Assembly: GCF_035943815.1 (NCBI RefSeq)
Contig: NZ_DASZBU010000015.1
Coordinates: 440,386-504,385 of the forward strand
Reading direction: 5' to 3'
DNA length: 64,000 nucleotides
DNA from: Frateuria_A sp035943815
GTDB lineage: Bacteria; Pseudomonadota; Gammaproteobacteria; Xanthomonadales; Rhodanobacteraceae
A model generated the notes under the pieces. It made no database searches and had not been told where the DNA came from. It was given only the letters and a program-made list of their open reading frames with translations. Position numbers and translations under genes: made by a program. Shown one piece after another: positions 50,634 through 60,435 of this stretch (the first letter of the stretch is position 1; each line of letters starts with the position of its first letter).

Positions 50634-51394
50634 GTCCGGCGGAGCCTTGCCAGTTCGGCCGCGACAGAGCGCTGATGGGCATGTACCACGGCGTTGCCGG
50701 CCATGCCCCGGTGGGCATGCTGCTGTGCCCGCCGGTGGGTCAGGCGCTGGTGCGTACCCACCGGGTCTACCGCCAGCTGGCTGCCGGAATGGCTGCGCGG
50801 GGGATTCCCGCATTGCGCTTCGACTACCGCGGCAGCGGCGACTCGGCCGGCGACTCCGTGGCGCTGGACTGGCAGCAGTGCCTGGACGACATCCGCAGCG
50901 CGGCCGCCGAACTGCGCGTGCGCAGCGGTTGCGCGATGGTGGTGGGCTTCGGCGCGCAGCTGGGCGGCGCCCTCGCGCTGGCGGCGGCGCCGGCAGCGGG
51001 CCTGGCGCAGTTGATCCTGTGGGATCCGGTGCTCGATGGCGCGCGCCATGCGACCACGCTCGACCGGCTGCAGGAGGAGCTGCGCACCGATCCGATGCGT
51101 TTCACCCGGCCGCGGGCGCCACAGGACGCGGCCGGACAATGGCTGGGCTTTGCGGTCAGCCCGGACTGGCGTGCCCAGGTGGCCGCCTGGCAGGCGCAAC
51201 CGGTGCGGGTGCCGACGCTGGTGATCGACTCGCTGCCCGCGCCCGCGAGCTGGTCGACGCTGGCCGCAGCCGGCGCCCGCGTGGTCGCCATGCAGCCGGC
51301 CACGCAGTGGGACGACCTGCACCGGCTGGAGCACGCGATCCTCGCACCCGAGCTGCTGCAGCTGGTGGGCCAGGCCCTGGAGCAGCCCGCATGA
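50630..51394 (+). CDS. Exosortase-A-associated hydrolase 2
   Basis: A 254-residue alpha/beta hydrolase. LRFDYRGSGDS lies near residue 63, and the nucleophile elbow position is GFGAQLGG (106-113), which lacks the usual Ser, as in several hydrolase-2 members. The family (TIGR03101) accompanies EpsH/XrtA loci; its reaction is not known. The start at 50630 overlaps the previous stop by 4 nt. It could be a non-catalytic or atypical hydrolase. Confidence 0.78.
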   Translation: MSPAEPCQFGRDRALMGMYHGVAGHAPVGMLLCPPVGQALVRTHRVYRQLAAGMAARGIPALRFDYRGSGDSAGDSVALDWQQCLDDIRSAAAELRVRSGCAMVVGFGAQLGGALALAAAPAAGLAQLILWDPVLDGARHATTLDRLQEELRTDPMRFTRPRAPQDAAGQWLGFAVSPDWRAQVAAWQAQPVRVPTLVIDSLPAPASWSTLAAAGARVVAMQPATQWDDLHRLEHAILAPELLQLVGQALEQPA

Positions 51395-52236
51395 TGAGCG
51401 AGCGCGCCCTCCGCTTCGGCCGCGCCCAGCACCTGGTCGGCGTGGCTGGCCTGCCGTCCGCCACGCGCGGCACGGTAGGGGTGATCGTGCTCAACGCCGG
51501 GCTGATCCATCGCATCGGCCCGTTCCGCCTGCACGTGGAGCTGACCCGCCGGCTCAATGCGCACGGCTACCCTACCCTGCGTTTGGACCTGTCCACGCTG
51601 GGCGACAGCGGCGCCAGCGCGGACGCCGGCTCGCGCGAGCAGCAGGTGCGCGCGGACGTGGCCGATGCCATGGCGTTGCTCCGGCACGAGGCCGGCTGCG
51701 GGCGCTTCGTGCTGGTCGGCCTGTGCCGCGGCGCGCAGAACGCGCACATTGCCGCCTGCACCGAGCCAGGTATCGCTGGTGCGGTCTTCCTGGACGGCTA
51801 CATCTACCGCACGGCAGGCTTCCGGCTGCGTCACTACCTGCCGCGTCTGCTCAGCCCCGCGCGCTGGCGCGGCTTCCTCGCGCGCAAGCTGCGCCAGGCG
51901 ATCGAGCCGGAGGAGGTTTCCTTCGGCAGCGACTATCCGCCCCGCGAACAGGTACGCGGCGAGCTGGCCGCCATGCTGGCGCGCGGGCTCAGGTTCTATT
52001 TCCTCTACAGCGGCGGCATCGACGAGCAGTTCAACCACCCGCGCCAGTTCCGCGAGTGCTACGGCCGCTCCGTCGCCTTCCACCCTTCGGTGCGCGTGGA
52101 CCTGCTCGAAGGCACCGATCACACCTATTCCCTGCTGTGCGACCGCCAGCGCATGTTCGATCACATCGAAGGCTGGCTGCTGGAGCACTTCCCCGTGTCG
52201 ACGGCGCCCGCGGCGGAACCCGCACTGCAGGCCTAG
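51391..52236 (+). CDS. Exosortase-A-associated hydrolase 1
   Basis: A 281-residue alpha/beta hydrolase. The nucleophile elbow is VLVGLCRGAQNA with Cys112 in place of Ser, and DLSTLGDSG earlier is the oxyanion region. This matches TIGR03100, another protein tied to exosortase loci. The start at 51391 overlaps the hydrolase-2 stop (ATGATGAG). It ends the plus operon, 7 nt before the end of the convergent operon. Confidence 0.78.
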   Translation: MMSERALRFGRAQHLVGVAGLPSATRGTVGVIVLNAGLIHRIGPFRLHVELTRRLNAHGYPTLRLDLSTLGDSGASADAGSREQQVRADVADAMALLRHEAGCGRFVLVGLCRGAQNAHIAACTEPGIAGAVFLDGYIYRTAGFRLRHYLPRLLSPARWRGFLARKLRQAIEPEEVSFGSDYPPREQVRGELAAMLARGLRFYFLYSGGIDEQFNHPRQFRECYGRSVAFHPSVRVDLLEGTDHTYSLLCDRQRMFDHIEGWLLEHFPVSTAPAAEPALQA

Positions 52237-52242
52237 GCGCGC

Positions 52243-53442
52243 CTATCCGGCTGCAGCCCCTGCGGCCGCGGCCGGCTCGATGGCCCGATGCGGCGGCGGC
52301 GGCAGCTCGAAATCGCGGTAGTCGCCCGGGTTGCCGCACAGGCCCGCTTCGGCCGCCCTGATGATGTTGTACATCTCGCGCGCGGTGACGTAGTGCAGCA
52401 CGTGGCGGACGCCGTCGTTGTAGGCGCGCTCCAGGTGCGTGTGCATGGCGTCGGCGGCCTCGCCCAGCAGGGTGTCCATGTCGCGCTCCTGGGTGCCGTG
52501 GGTATGCACCTTGACGAACACCCACTCCGGCCGGCCCTCGACGTGGATGCCGGTGCGCACCCAGTGATCCACCCGCGCGGGCGTGGGCGGGCAGCCGCGG
52601 CGCACGTCCGCGTTCTCGATGCGCGGGACCAGGCCGAAGCGCCGCTCGCGCCAGTTCAGCCCCAGCGGTCCCTGCACGATCATCAGGTCGCCGCTGGGCA
52701 TGCCGCCCACGCGCACCGGCGTGCCGCTGTCGTGCGATTTCGGCCGCGCCGGGTCGTCGGTGGCGTAATAGATCGCGTTGACCATGCGCGTCTGTGTCTC
52801 GCTGGGTGCGGACGGCAGGGTGAAGTCGGCATAACAGCCAAGTTCGCGCAGCAGCACCAGTTCGTTGTTGATGCCGCACCAGCGCCCGTCGGCGCGCGAG
52901 TTGTCCAGGCACCAGTTGCCGTGGATGAAGCCGAAGCGCAGCCGGCCGGTGAGCGGGTCGCGCGGCAGTGCACCGTGGCGTTCGTGCAGCAGGGCGTTGA
53001 AGCGTTCGATGGTGGCGGTGAAGTTCTCCGCCGTGTCGTTGTCGTGGTGCAGGTGGATCTCGATCTCGCCGTAGCCTTCGGCACAGAGCGCGGCGAGCTT
53101 GTCCAGGTGTTCCTCGACGTACTCTTCCTCGGGATAGAAGAAGCTGTGCTGCGGCGGGCGGCCGTCCGCGTCGCGATGGCGGCCGGCCAGCGCACGGTAG
53201 TCGCGGCACCAGCGGTCGACGCGCGCGCGCTGGGTCGCCAGGTCCACGCGGCCCCAGTTGGGCTCGAAGTGGTCGACGAAGCAGAACATCACGTGCACGG
53301 GGCCGTCCGCCGGAGGCGCGGGTGGCCGGCGGCGCAGGTAGCTGCCCAGCCAGATCTGCATGTTGCGCGAGCGGATCGCCAGCGCCAGTGCGGCGACGGC
53401 CAACAACAAGAAAGCGAAGGCGAGGGCGAGGAAGGCGGCCAT
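52243..53442 (-). CDS. NodB-like or glycoside-processing protein of the exopolysaccharide operon
   Basis: A 399-residue protein with an N-terminal membrane anchor (MAAFLALAFAFLLLAVAALALA). The soluble part starts MFCFVDHFEPNW, then EIHLHHDND, HGNWCLDN and FVKVHTHGT, giving several Asp and His that resemble a deacetylase-like metal site, but the NodB motifs are not clean. It has a Pro/Ala-rich C-terminus. It lies at the end of the minus operon and starts at the stop of the GT gene (TGATG). Function is inferred as polymer modification. Confidence 0.55.
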   Translation of the reverse strand: MAAFLALAFAFLLLAVAALALAIRSRNMQIWLGSYLRRRPPAPPADGPVHVMFCFVDHFEPNWGRVDLATQRARVDRWCRDYRALAGRHRDADGRPPQHSFFYPEEEYVEEHLDKLAALCAEGYGEIEIHLHHDNDTAENFTATIERFNALLHERHGALPRDPLTGRLRFGFIHGNWCLDNSRADGRWCGINNELVLLRELGCYADFTLPSAPSETQTRMVNAIYYATDDPARPKSHDSGTPVRVGGMPSGDLMIVQGPLGLNWRERRFGLVPRIENADVRRGCPPTPARVDHWVRTGIHVEGRPEWVFVKVHTHGTQERDMDTLLGEAADAMHTHLERAYNDGVRHVLHYVTAREMYNIIRAAEAGLCGNPGDYRDFELPPPPHRAIEPAAAAGAAAG

Positions 53443-54608
53443 CAACCGGCCTCCGGCAGCAGGCCGAGCAGCTGCTCGGCGTTGTTGCGCCACTGGCGCT
53501 CGCGCACGATGTACTCGCGCGCCGCCGCGCCCGCGCGCCGGCGCTCGTCCGGGCGCAGCGCCAGTTCCAGCACGCGCTCGACGCAGGCGTCCAGCTGCCG
53601 GCGCGGGAACAGCCAGCCGGTCTGCCCGTCGGCGACCACTTCGGCCACCGGCACGTAGTCCGGCGCCACCATGGCCACTCCCATCGCCATGAACTCGAAC
53701 AGCTTCACCGGCGAGCCGTAGTGATTGGAATCGGGCAACACCGCGTAGTCCATGCAGGCGATCCAGGAAGGTATCTCGGTGTGCGGCACACGGCCGGGCA
53801 GCAGGATGCGGTCGGAAAGGCCGCGCGCCTCCACCAGCGCGCGGACTTCCCCCAGCGTGCGGCCGTCGCCGACCAGCAGCAGCACCAGCTCGGGCGACTC
53901 GGCCAGACGCGCGGCAATCGCCTCAACGAAACCGTTCACGCCGTGCCAGTGCACGAACGCGCCGACGTAACCGCACACCACCTTGCCAGCTACGCCGCGT
54001 TCGGCGCGCAGGCGGTCGCGGTCGTGGCGCGCCGGGTCGAAGTGCGCGAGGTCCGCCGCGTTGGGCGAGACTACCGAGGGCGCGATCGGGCCATAGGCGG
54101 CCTCGGCCTGGTGCTTGAAATAGCTGGAGATGAACACCAGCCCGGTGCAACGGCGCAGGCACCAGCCCTCGATGCGCCGCGCAAGGTGCTTGAGCCACAA
54201 CGGCCGCACGCGCTCGACCAGCGCCGAGTCGTTGATCTCCAGGATCACCGGGATGCCGTGCCGACGCGCCAGCCACACGGTGGCGAACAGGAACAACGAA
54301 TAGCGCTCGTACACCAGCTGCGGCCGGATGTGCGCGAAGGCGCGGCGCATGCGTAACAGCGTGACCAGGTTGTAGGCAAGCTCCAGCACCTCGAACAGCA
54401 CGCCCGGCATGCGCGAGACCCAGGCGCCGAGGCGTCCCCGGCCCTTGCGCGCCGAGGCGCCGGCGACCGGTTCCTGCTCCGGGTCGGCGCCGGGAAAGGA
54501 CAGCACGGTGACTTGATGGCCCAGCCCGCGCAGCGCATGCACCACGCCGCGTATGTGCACGCCCTCGACGTCGCGGCCGCGGGTGCGGTGGTGGTAGAGG
54601 ATCCTCAT
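53442..54608 (-). CDS. Glycosyltransferase family 4
   Basis: A 388-residue GT-B enzyme. The start (MRILYHHRTRGRDVEGVHIRG) is a Rossmann fold. The C-terminal nucleotide-sugar site has KLFEFMAMGVAMVAPD and GYVGAFVHWHG earlier. It adds a sugar to the lipid-linked repeat unit on the cytoplasmic face. It overlaps the deacetylase gene before it by ATGA. Confidence 0.88.
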   Translation of the reverse strand: MRILYHHRTRGRDVEGVHIRGVVHALRGLGHQVTVLSFPGADPEQEPVAGASARKGRGRLGAWVSRMPGVLFEVLELAYNLVTLLRMRRAFAHIRPQLVYERYSLFLFATVWLARRHGIPVILEINDSALVERVRPLWLKHLARRIEGWCLRRCTGLVFISSYFKHQAEAAYGPIAPSVVSPNAADLAHFDPARHDRDRLRAERGVAGKVVCGYVGAFVHWHGVNGFVEAIAARLAESPELVLLLVGDGRTLGEVRALVEARGLSDRILLPGRVPHTEIPSWIACMDYAVLPDSNHYGSPVKLFEFMAMGVAMVAPDYVPVAEVVADGQTGWLFPRRQLDACVERVLELALRPDERRRAGAAAREYIVRERQWRNNAEQLLGLLPEAG

Positions 54609-55246
54609 GCGCGCACCTTCGGCAGGGCGAGCAGGTGGCGGCCGCCGGCGCGCCAGAGGGGCAGCATGCGCTCCAGGATCTGCGCCGCGCAGCCGCTGTC
54701 GTCGTGCATCAGCACGATGTCGCCGTCGGCCGGCGGCCGCCGCGCCAGCAGCCCCGCGAGCTCGCCGGGCGAGCGCGACTGGTAGTCCAGGCTGTCGTAG
54801 GACCAGTAGGCGATGCCCCGGCCGCGTCGCGCGAAGGCCAGCAACAGCGCCGGCGACATGCTGCCGCGCGGCGGCCGGAAACGGTAGGACCCAGCGTGGT
54901 CGAAATTCGAGAGCAGGCGGTCGGTGCGCTCCACCTCGTCCAACTGCTGGCGCAGCCCGAGTTGGTGGAACATCGGGTGGCTGTAGGAGTGATTGCCCAG
55001 GGCATGGCCCTCCGCCACGATGCGCTCGACCAGCGCCGGGTGCCGCTCGACCCGCTGGCCGACCAGGAAGAAGCTCGCCCGCGCGCCGTGCCGGGCCAGC
55101 AGATCCAGCAGCCGGGGCGTGTGCTCCGGATGAGGGCCGTCGTCGAAGGTGAGATAGAGCGCTCCCGGTGTGCGCGGCCCCCGCACCAGCACCAGCCGAT
55201 CGGGCAGCAGGCCAAGCAACTGTCGCCGCGATGGCTTGAGCCTCAT
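54605..55246 (-). CDS. Polysaccharide deacetylase (NodB family)
   Basis: A 213-residue protein with a NodB domain. TFDDGPHPEHT gives the metal-binding Asp, HSYSHP has the two His, and RPPRGSM follows; the VLMHDD end carries the last catalytic His. It removes N-acetyl groups from a polysaccharide or lipid-linked sugar. There is no signal peptide, so it may act in the cytoplasm or be membrane-associated. It is coupled at both ends (4-nt overlaps). Confidence 0.9.
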   Translation of the reverse strand: MRLKPSRRQLLGLLPDRLVLVRGPRTPGALYLTFDDGPHPEHTPRLLDLLARHGARASFFLVGQRVERHPALVERIVAEGHALGNHSYSHPMFHQLGLRQQLDEVERTDRLLSNFDHAGSYRFRPPRGSMSPALLLAFARRGRGIAYWSYDSLDYQSRSPGELAGLLARRPPADGDIVLMHDDSGCAAQILERMLPLWRAGGRHLLALPKVRA

Positions 55247-56418
55247 GGAAGCGCCTCCGTCGCCGTATTCGCCGGCGCGGTCGCCTGCTGCAGGACTCCG
55301 TCCAGCCGATCGATATTGATCTCCCAGCTGAAGCCGCGTGCGTGTGCGGCGATGGCGGAGCCGTCCCACGGGCGGGTGGCTGCGTCGACCAGCGCCGCCG
55401 ACAGTGCCGCACGGTCGCCCAGCGGCACCAGCCGGCCGGCGTGCCCGGGCACCACCTCGGGGATACCGCCCACGTGCGTTGCAACTACCGGCGTGCCGCA
55501 GGCCATCGCCTCCAGCACCACGTTGGGCACGCCCTCGTTGTGGCTGGGCAGGCACAGCACGTCGGCGGCGCGGAACCAGCCCGGCAGCGCGTCGTGCGGC
55601 ATCGCACCGACCAGCTGCAGCCGCACCTCGACGCCGAGCGCACGGGCGCGCGCGAGCAGCGTGCCGCGGCACGGCCCGTCGCCTACGTAGACCAGCCGCG
55701 CCTGCGGCCGCGCCGCCAGCACAGCGGGAAAGGCCTCCAGCAGGTCGATGCAACCCTTGCTCTCCTTGAGATTGCCGACGTACAGCAGCAGTGGCGCGTC
55801 CGCAGCATCTATGCCCAGCTGCGTCCGCGCGGCATCCCGACTACCTGGGGCGAACAGCGTGCCGTCCACACCGTTGTAGAGCGTGTGCACGCGCGCCGCG
55901 TCCGCGCCCAGCGCGACCGCCTTGCCGGCCAGCGCACGGCTCACCGCCACCACGGCCGCGGCGCCGCGCAGCGCCGCGCGGATCTGCGGCCGGCGCAGGG
56001 CGTGCGTGGCCTGCACGTTCAGGTCGCTGCCGTGCACCTTCACCACGTAGGGAACGCCGAGCAGGCGCGCCAGCCAGCCGGCGGCGACCGCGTCGGGATA
56101 GCCCCAGCTGGCGAGGATGCAGTCGTAGCCGGCCGCGCGCAGTCGCCGCCCTCGCTGCAGCAGCAGCGAGGCCAGCCAGCACACCGCATGCAGCGCACGG
56201 CCCACCCGCGGCGGGTAGACGAACACGAAGTGGTCGGTGCGCAGCCCCGGCACCTGCACGCGGCCGCGAGCGCCGCGCAGGCGCTCGCGGAAGTCCACCG
56301 CGGCCAGCACCTCGACCGTATGGCGCCGGCCCAGGCGCTCGAACTGCTGGCGGTTGAACGCGCCGCGCAGCGGGTCCCAGGGTGTAGGGAAAAGGTTGGT
56401 CAGCACCAGCACTTTCAT
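55243..56418 (-). CDS. Glycosyltransferase family 4
   Basis: A 391-residue GT-B enzyme starting MKVLVLTNLFPTPWDPLRG. The donor site EGVPNVVLEAMACGTPVVAT and GGIPEVV is typical of GT4. It acts on the growing repeat unit. It overlaps the deacetylase gene and the next upstream GT gene by ATGA. Confidence 0.92.
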   Translation of the reverse strand: MKVLVLTNLFPTPWDPLRGAFNRQQFERLGRRHTVEVLAAVDFRERLRGARGRVQVPGLRTDHFVFVYPPRVGRALHAVCWLASLLLQRGRRLRAAGYDCILASWGYPDAVAAGWLARLLGVPYVVKVHGSDLNVQATHALRRPQIRAALRGAAAVVAVSRALAGKAVALGADAARVHTLYNGVDGTLFAPGSRDAARTQLGIDAADAPLLLYVGNLKESKGCIDLLEAFPAVLAARPQARLVYVGDGPCRGTLLARARALGVEVRLQLVGAMPHDALPGWFRAADVLCLPSHNEGVPNVVLEAMACGTPVVATHVGGIPEVVPGHAGRLVPLGDRAALSAALVDAATRPWDGSAIAAHARGFSWEINIDRLDGVLQQATAPANTATEALP

Positions 56419-57542
56419 GCGCCCTTCTCCGCTGCGCCGTACAGCTCGGCATAGCGTGCCGCCACCGCCTCGAGCGAGCCGCGGGTTTCCACCATCGCCC
56501 GTGCCGCGGCGCCGAGTCGTGCGGCGCGGTCCGGATCGCGCATCAGGCCCAGGATCGCTTGTGCCAGGGACTCGACATCACGCGGCGGCACGATGCAGCC
56601 GGTCACGCCGTCGCGCACGATCTCGCGGTTGCCGCCCACGTCGGTCGCCACGATCGGCAAGGCCGTCGCGCTGGCCTCGAGCAGGGCCATCGAATACCCC
56701 TCGCTCACCGAGGACAGGGCGAACACGTCCAACCCCTGCAGCAGCTCGCGCACGTCGCTGCGGTCGCCCAGGAAATGCACGACTGCCTCCACACCCTCGC
56801 TGCGAGCGCACGACTCCAGCTCCGCCCGCAGATTGCCATCGCCGACCAGCAACAGCGCGCTGTCCGGCAGCTGTTCGTGCACGCGGCGGAAGGCGCGGAT
56901 CAGGCTCGACTGGTCCTTGGCCCAGTTGAGCCGCCCCACGGTACCCACCAGGTGCGTCTGCGGCGGCAACCCGAGCATCTGCCGCAGATGCAGGCGTGCG
57001 GAGGGGGAAACGGTGGCGAATTCCTGCACGCGCAGGCCGTTGGGCACCACCCGCAACTTGCCGCGCGGGACCAGTCGGCGTTCGATCGCGCCGTTGCCCG
57101 CCGCCTCGCAGACCATCGTGACGATGTCGGTACGCACCAGCCCGGCGCGATAGAGCATCTCGGCGCGGTTCCAACGCCGCATGCCGCCCATGCCATGGCG
57201 GGTGTTGACCACTTTGCCCAGGCCCAGGCCCAGGCTGGCCAGTACCACCAGGTAGTGCGCCACCGCATTGTGGGTATGCAGCACGTCGGTGGCGTGCGCG
57301 CGGATCAGTGCCCGCGCGCGGGAGAGCGCGGCAAGGTCCAGCCCCTTGCGCTTACCGCAGGCATGCACGGGAATGCCCAGCGCATCGAGTTCGTGCGCCA
57401 GCGTCCCGCGCTCGAACAGGCACACCACCTGGCAGCGATAACCCTGCTGGTGCTGCAGCTTGACCAGCTCCAGCACCACGCGCTCCAGTCCCCCCCGGTT
57501 GAGGTTTTCGACGACGTGGGTGATGTTCTTCGGAGGGTTCAT
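56415..57542 (-). CDS. Glycosyltransferase family 4
   Basis: A 375-residue GT-B enzyme starting MNPPKNITHVVENLNRGGLER. The donor motif is EGYSMALLEASATALPIVATDVGG. The N-terminal NRGGLERVVLEL is the TIGR03088-like start seen in exosortase-A-linked sugar transferases. It is coupled at both ends. It transfers a sugar in the repeat unit synthesis. Confidence 0.92.
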   Translation of the reverse strand: MNPPKNITHVVENLNRGGLERVVLELVKLQHQQGYRCQVVCLFERGTLAHELDALGIPVHACGKRKGLDLAALSRARALIRAHATDVLHTHNAVAHYLVVLASLGLGLGKVVNTRHGMGGMRRWNRAEMLYRAGLVRTDIVTMVCEAAGNGAIERRLVPRGKLRVVPNGLRVQEFATVSPSARLHLRQMLGLPPQTHLVGTVGRLNWAKDQSSLIRAFRRVHEQLPDSALLLVGDGNLRAELESCARSEGVEAVVHFLGDRSDVRELLQGLDVFALSSVSEGYSMALLEASATALPIVATDVGGNREIVRDGVTGCIVPPRDVESLAQAILGLMRDPDRAARLGAAARAMVETRGSLEAVAARYAELYGAAEKGA

Positions 57543-58888
57543 GCAACAGGCGCGGTGAGGGCGGAGACGGTAACGCGCAGCTTGCCGCTGGGCGTCAGAG
57601 GAATGTCGTCGACGATGCGGCACTCCAGCCCGACGCGCTCGCCCGCCACCTTGGCGACCTCGCGGCGGATGTAGGCCAGCGAGGCGTCGTCGAACGCCTC
57701 GCTGCAGACCAGCGACAACTCCAGCCGGTCCAGTTCGCGCTGCACCAGCTGGAAGCGCTTCAGTCCCGGCACGTCCTTGAGCATGTGCGGAAAGAACTCG
57801 CCGGGCAGCAGGCGGCCGTCGGGCGTACGGATGGCGTCGAGCACGCGACCGTCCACGCGCGAGAGCAGCGGGAGGCCGCGGCCGCAGGGGCAGGTGTCGT
57901 CGCCCGCGGTGGCCATGTCGCCGTTGGCGTAGCGCAGCAGGGGCATGCCTTCGTTGGAAAGGTCGGTGAGCAGCACCTCGCCCGGTCCTTGCTGTGCGCC
58001 GAGCAGCTCGACCACCAGATGATCGGCATTGACGTGCAGGCCGCGGCGATGCTCGCACTCGGAGGCGATCAGCATCACCTCGCGGCAGCCGTAGGTGTTG
58101 TACGCCGGGCAGCCGAAGGCACGCTCGATCAAGTCGCGCTGGAAGTCGTGCAGCGCCTCGGCCGCACCCAGCACCGACACCGGCCGCGCCACCCGTCGGC
58201 CATTGTCCAGCAGCCACTGCGCCAGGCGTACCAACGGCCCGACATAGCCGACGATCACTTCCGGGCGGTAGGCATCGATGGCGTCGGCGTAGCGGCCGAG
58301 ATTGGCGTCGGTCATATGGAAGCTGTTGAGCATCCGGCGCGCGAAGGCGGCATGGTAAAGCCGCTCCTTGAACTGCTTCAGCGGGTGCGGCTGGCCCACC
58401 GCGCCACCCCACAGGAACAGCGTGCGTCGGCCCATGCGCGCGCCGGCCCAGCCGTAGCCGCGCCACATCACGGCGGTGCGCCGGTCGTTGCTCTCGCGCG
58501 TGTAGCCGAAGCGCAGTGGCTCGCCAGTGGAACCGCCGGTGGACTTGTAGAGCAGGCGGTCGCGCCAGCCGTCGGCCTCGAACTCCCCGGCGTGGGCGCG
58601 GATCTCGGCCTTGCTCAGCACGGGCAGCCGCGCGTAGTCGTCGAGGCTGCGGATGTCCGCCGCCGCGACGCCGAGCTCGCGCCAGCGCCGGCGGTAATAC
58701 GGAACGTGCTTCCCGCAGTGTTCGAGCAGGCGTTGCAGGCGCTGCCATTGCAAGGCGCGCACCTGCTCGGGCGCCAGCCACTGGTCACGTTCGTAGGCGG
58801 CCAGGTAGGCCAGCGTGCGGCGCCGGCGCAGGCCGCTCTCGTAGGCCGGGAAGAGCACGCGGCGGAACACTTGTTCGTACATGTTCAT
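57539..58888 (-). CDS. CapK/PaaK-like phenylacetate-CoA-ligase-family protein
   Basis: A 449-residue protein of the adenylate-forming superfamily. YKSTGGSTGEPLRF near residue 110 is the AMP-binding P-loop. Later YNTYGCREVM and the C-terminal PSGKLR lysine segment complete the fold. CapK-type members occur in capsule loci and are thought to activate an acid that decorates the polymer. A CPCGRG Cys pair is near 330. Start 58888 gives 449 residues; the gene overlaps both neighbours. Confidence 0.88.
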   Translation of the reverse strand: MNMYEQVFRRVLFPAYESGLRRRRTLAYLAAYERDQWLAPEQVRALQWQRLQRLLEHCGKHVPYYRRRWRELGVAAADIRSLDDYARLPVLSKAEIRAHAGEFEADGWRDRLLYKSTGGSTGEPLRFGYTRESNDRRTAVMWRGYGWAGARMGRRTLFLWGGAVGQPHPLKQFKERLYHAAFARRMLNSFHMTDANLGRYADAIDAYRPEVIVGYVGPLVRLAQWLLDNGRRVARPVSVLGAAEALHDFQRDLIERAFGCPAYNTYGCREVMLIASECEHRRGLHVNADHLVVELLGAQQGPGEVLLTDLSNEGMPLLRYANGDMATAGDDTCPCGRGLPLLSRVDGRVLDAIRTPDGRLLPGEFFPHMLKDVPGLKRFQLVQRELDRLELSLVCSEAFDDASLAYIRREVAKVAGERVGLECRIVDDIPLTPSGKLRVTVSALTAPVA

Positions 58889-60435
58889 GGCCCCTGCCCC
58901 GCGCGTGCGCCCGACCAGTGCAGCAAGCGCCCCAACAGCAGCGGGCGGCCGGCCGCAAAGCGACCATGCAGGCCTTGCAGCTGTTCGATGTCGGCGCGCG
59001 TCCAGCAGCGCAGCAACAAGGTCAGGGGCAGGTAGGCGGCGACCAGCATCGGGCCGCCCAGCGCGAGCGTAGGCAGCGGCGGCAGCCGCAGCGCCAGCAC
59101 CAGCGAGGCCAGCGCCCCGGCCAGCGCTGCCGCCAGCAGGATCCGCACCAGCCGCAGCCACTCCAGCGACACCCCGCCCACGCGCACGCCCAGTGCGAGG
59201 TAGGCCACCGAACTGACCGCCGCCTCGATCGTGATCGCCGCCATCGCGCCGTGCAGGCCGAAATGCCTGATCAGCAACACGTCCATCGCGATCTTGAGCG
59301 CGCCGAACGCCAGCGTCAGGGACAGGATCACGTGTTGGCGATCGGCGCTCACCAGCAGGCTGGTGGCGCCCTGCGCCGAGGTGTTGAGCGCGCTGGCCAG
59401 CATGCACAGGGCGAACACCGGCGCCGCGGCGGCGTAGGCGGCGCCATAGAGCAGGCCGATCACCGCACCGGCGAAGCAGGCGCCGAACGCCACCACCGGC
59501 GCACCCAGCAAGGCAAGGTAAGAGGTCACCGCGGCGAAGCGGCGGCCGCCGGCCGCGCGCCCCTCGCTCAGCGCCTTGGCCATCATCGGCAGCAGCACGG
59601 CGCTGAACACCCCGGGCACCAGCAGCATGATGCCGCTGGCCAGCTGGTAGGCCACCTTGAAGTAGCCGGCCGAGGCCGCGCTGTCGAACAGGTTGAGGAA
59701 CAGGATCTCCACGTCGCTGGCGATCAGGAAGCTCACGATGATCGTCAGCGAGACGATGCGCAGGTGCCGGCGCATCCGCTGCAGCAGTTCGGGCGGCAAG
59801 GCTCCGTCGCGCGGCAGCGGCGCCAACAGCCGGCTCACCTGGTGCTGCGAGGCCAGCAGGAAAGCCGCGCTGGAGATCGCGTACATCACCACGAACAGCA
59901 GGACGTCCCCATGCAGCAGCATCGCCGCCAGCACCAGCGCCAGGTTCAGCGGCGCGGCCACCAGCGTGACCCGCGCGGTGGCGTCGAAGGCCTCGCAGCC
60001 CTTGGCGATGGCGATGTTGAACATGTAGGGCGCGCGCATGCCCACCGCCGCGGCCAGCAGCACGAACTCGAGCAGGTCCAGCTCGGCGGCGAAGCGGTGC
60101 CCCATCACCAGGTACGCCACCAGGCCGGCGCCCAGCACCACCAGCATGTGCCAGCGCTGCACCTTGCGCATGTGCGCGAGCATGGGCCGGATCAGCTCCG
60201 CCTGGCCGCTGCCGCGCAGCTCGGCGACGAACTTGATGACACCGGTGGTCACGCCCGAGTTGGTCACCACGATGCCGATCGCGGCGAACCAGATGAACAG
60301 GCCGTAGATGCCGTAATGCCGAGGCCCCAGGTGGCGCGCGATAAGCACCGCACAGACCATGCCGAGGAAATACTCGACGTAGATCCCCAGCGAGGAGAAC
60401 AGCGTATTGCGCAGCGCGAGCGAGCGATGGCTCAT
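58885..60435 (-). CDS. Wzx-type flippase (oligosaccharide exporter)
   Basis: A 516-residue membrane protein with 12 or more helices, MATE/MVF-like. RNTLFSSLGIYVEYFLG at the start and AVLIARHLGPRHYG are the typical N-terminus of Wzx-type flippases. It turns undecaprenyl-linked repeat units from the inner to the outer leaflet. It is coupled to the ligase gene and to the CapK gene by ATGA. Confidence 0.9.
   Translation of the reverse strand: MSHRSLALRNTLFSSLGIYVEYFLGMVCAVLIARHLGPRHYGIYGLFIWFAAIGIVVTNSGVTTGVIKFVAELRGSGQAELIRPMLAHMRKVQRWHMLVVLGAGLVAYLVMGHRFAAELDLLEFVLLAAAVGMRAPYMFNIAIAKGCEAFDATARVTLVAAPLNLALVLAAMLLHGDVLLFVVMYAISSAAFLLASQHQVSRLLAPLPRDGALPPELLQRMRRHLRIVSLTIIVSFLIASDVEILFLNLFDSAASAGYFKVAYQLASGIMLLVPGVFSAVLLPMMAKALSEGRAAGGRRFAAVTSYLALLGAPVVAFGACFAGAVIGLLYGAAYAAAAPVFALCMLASALNTSAQGATSLLVSADRQHVILSLTLAFGALKIAMDVLLIRHFGLHGAMAAITIEAAVSSVAYLALGVRVGGVSLEWLRLVRILLAAALAGALASLVLALRLPPLPTLALGGPMLVAAYLPLTLLLRCWTRADIEQLQGLHGRFAAGRPLLLGRLLHWSGARAGQGP

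Noticed and set aside
53442..55484. A 680-residue frame that contains the GT4 gene
   Set aside because: The true GT start is ATG 54608 by family and by overlap with the deacetylase gene. The upstream part is a shadow of the deacetylase and next GT genes.
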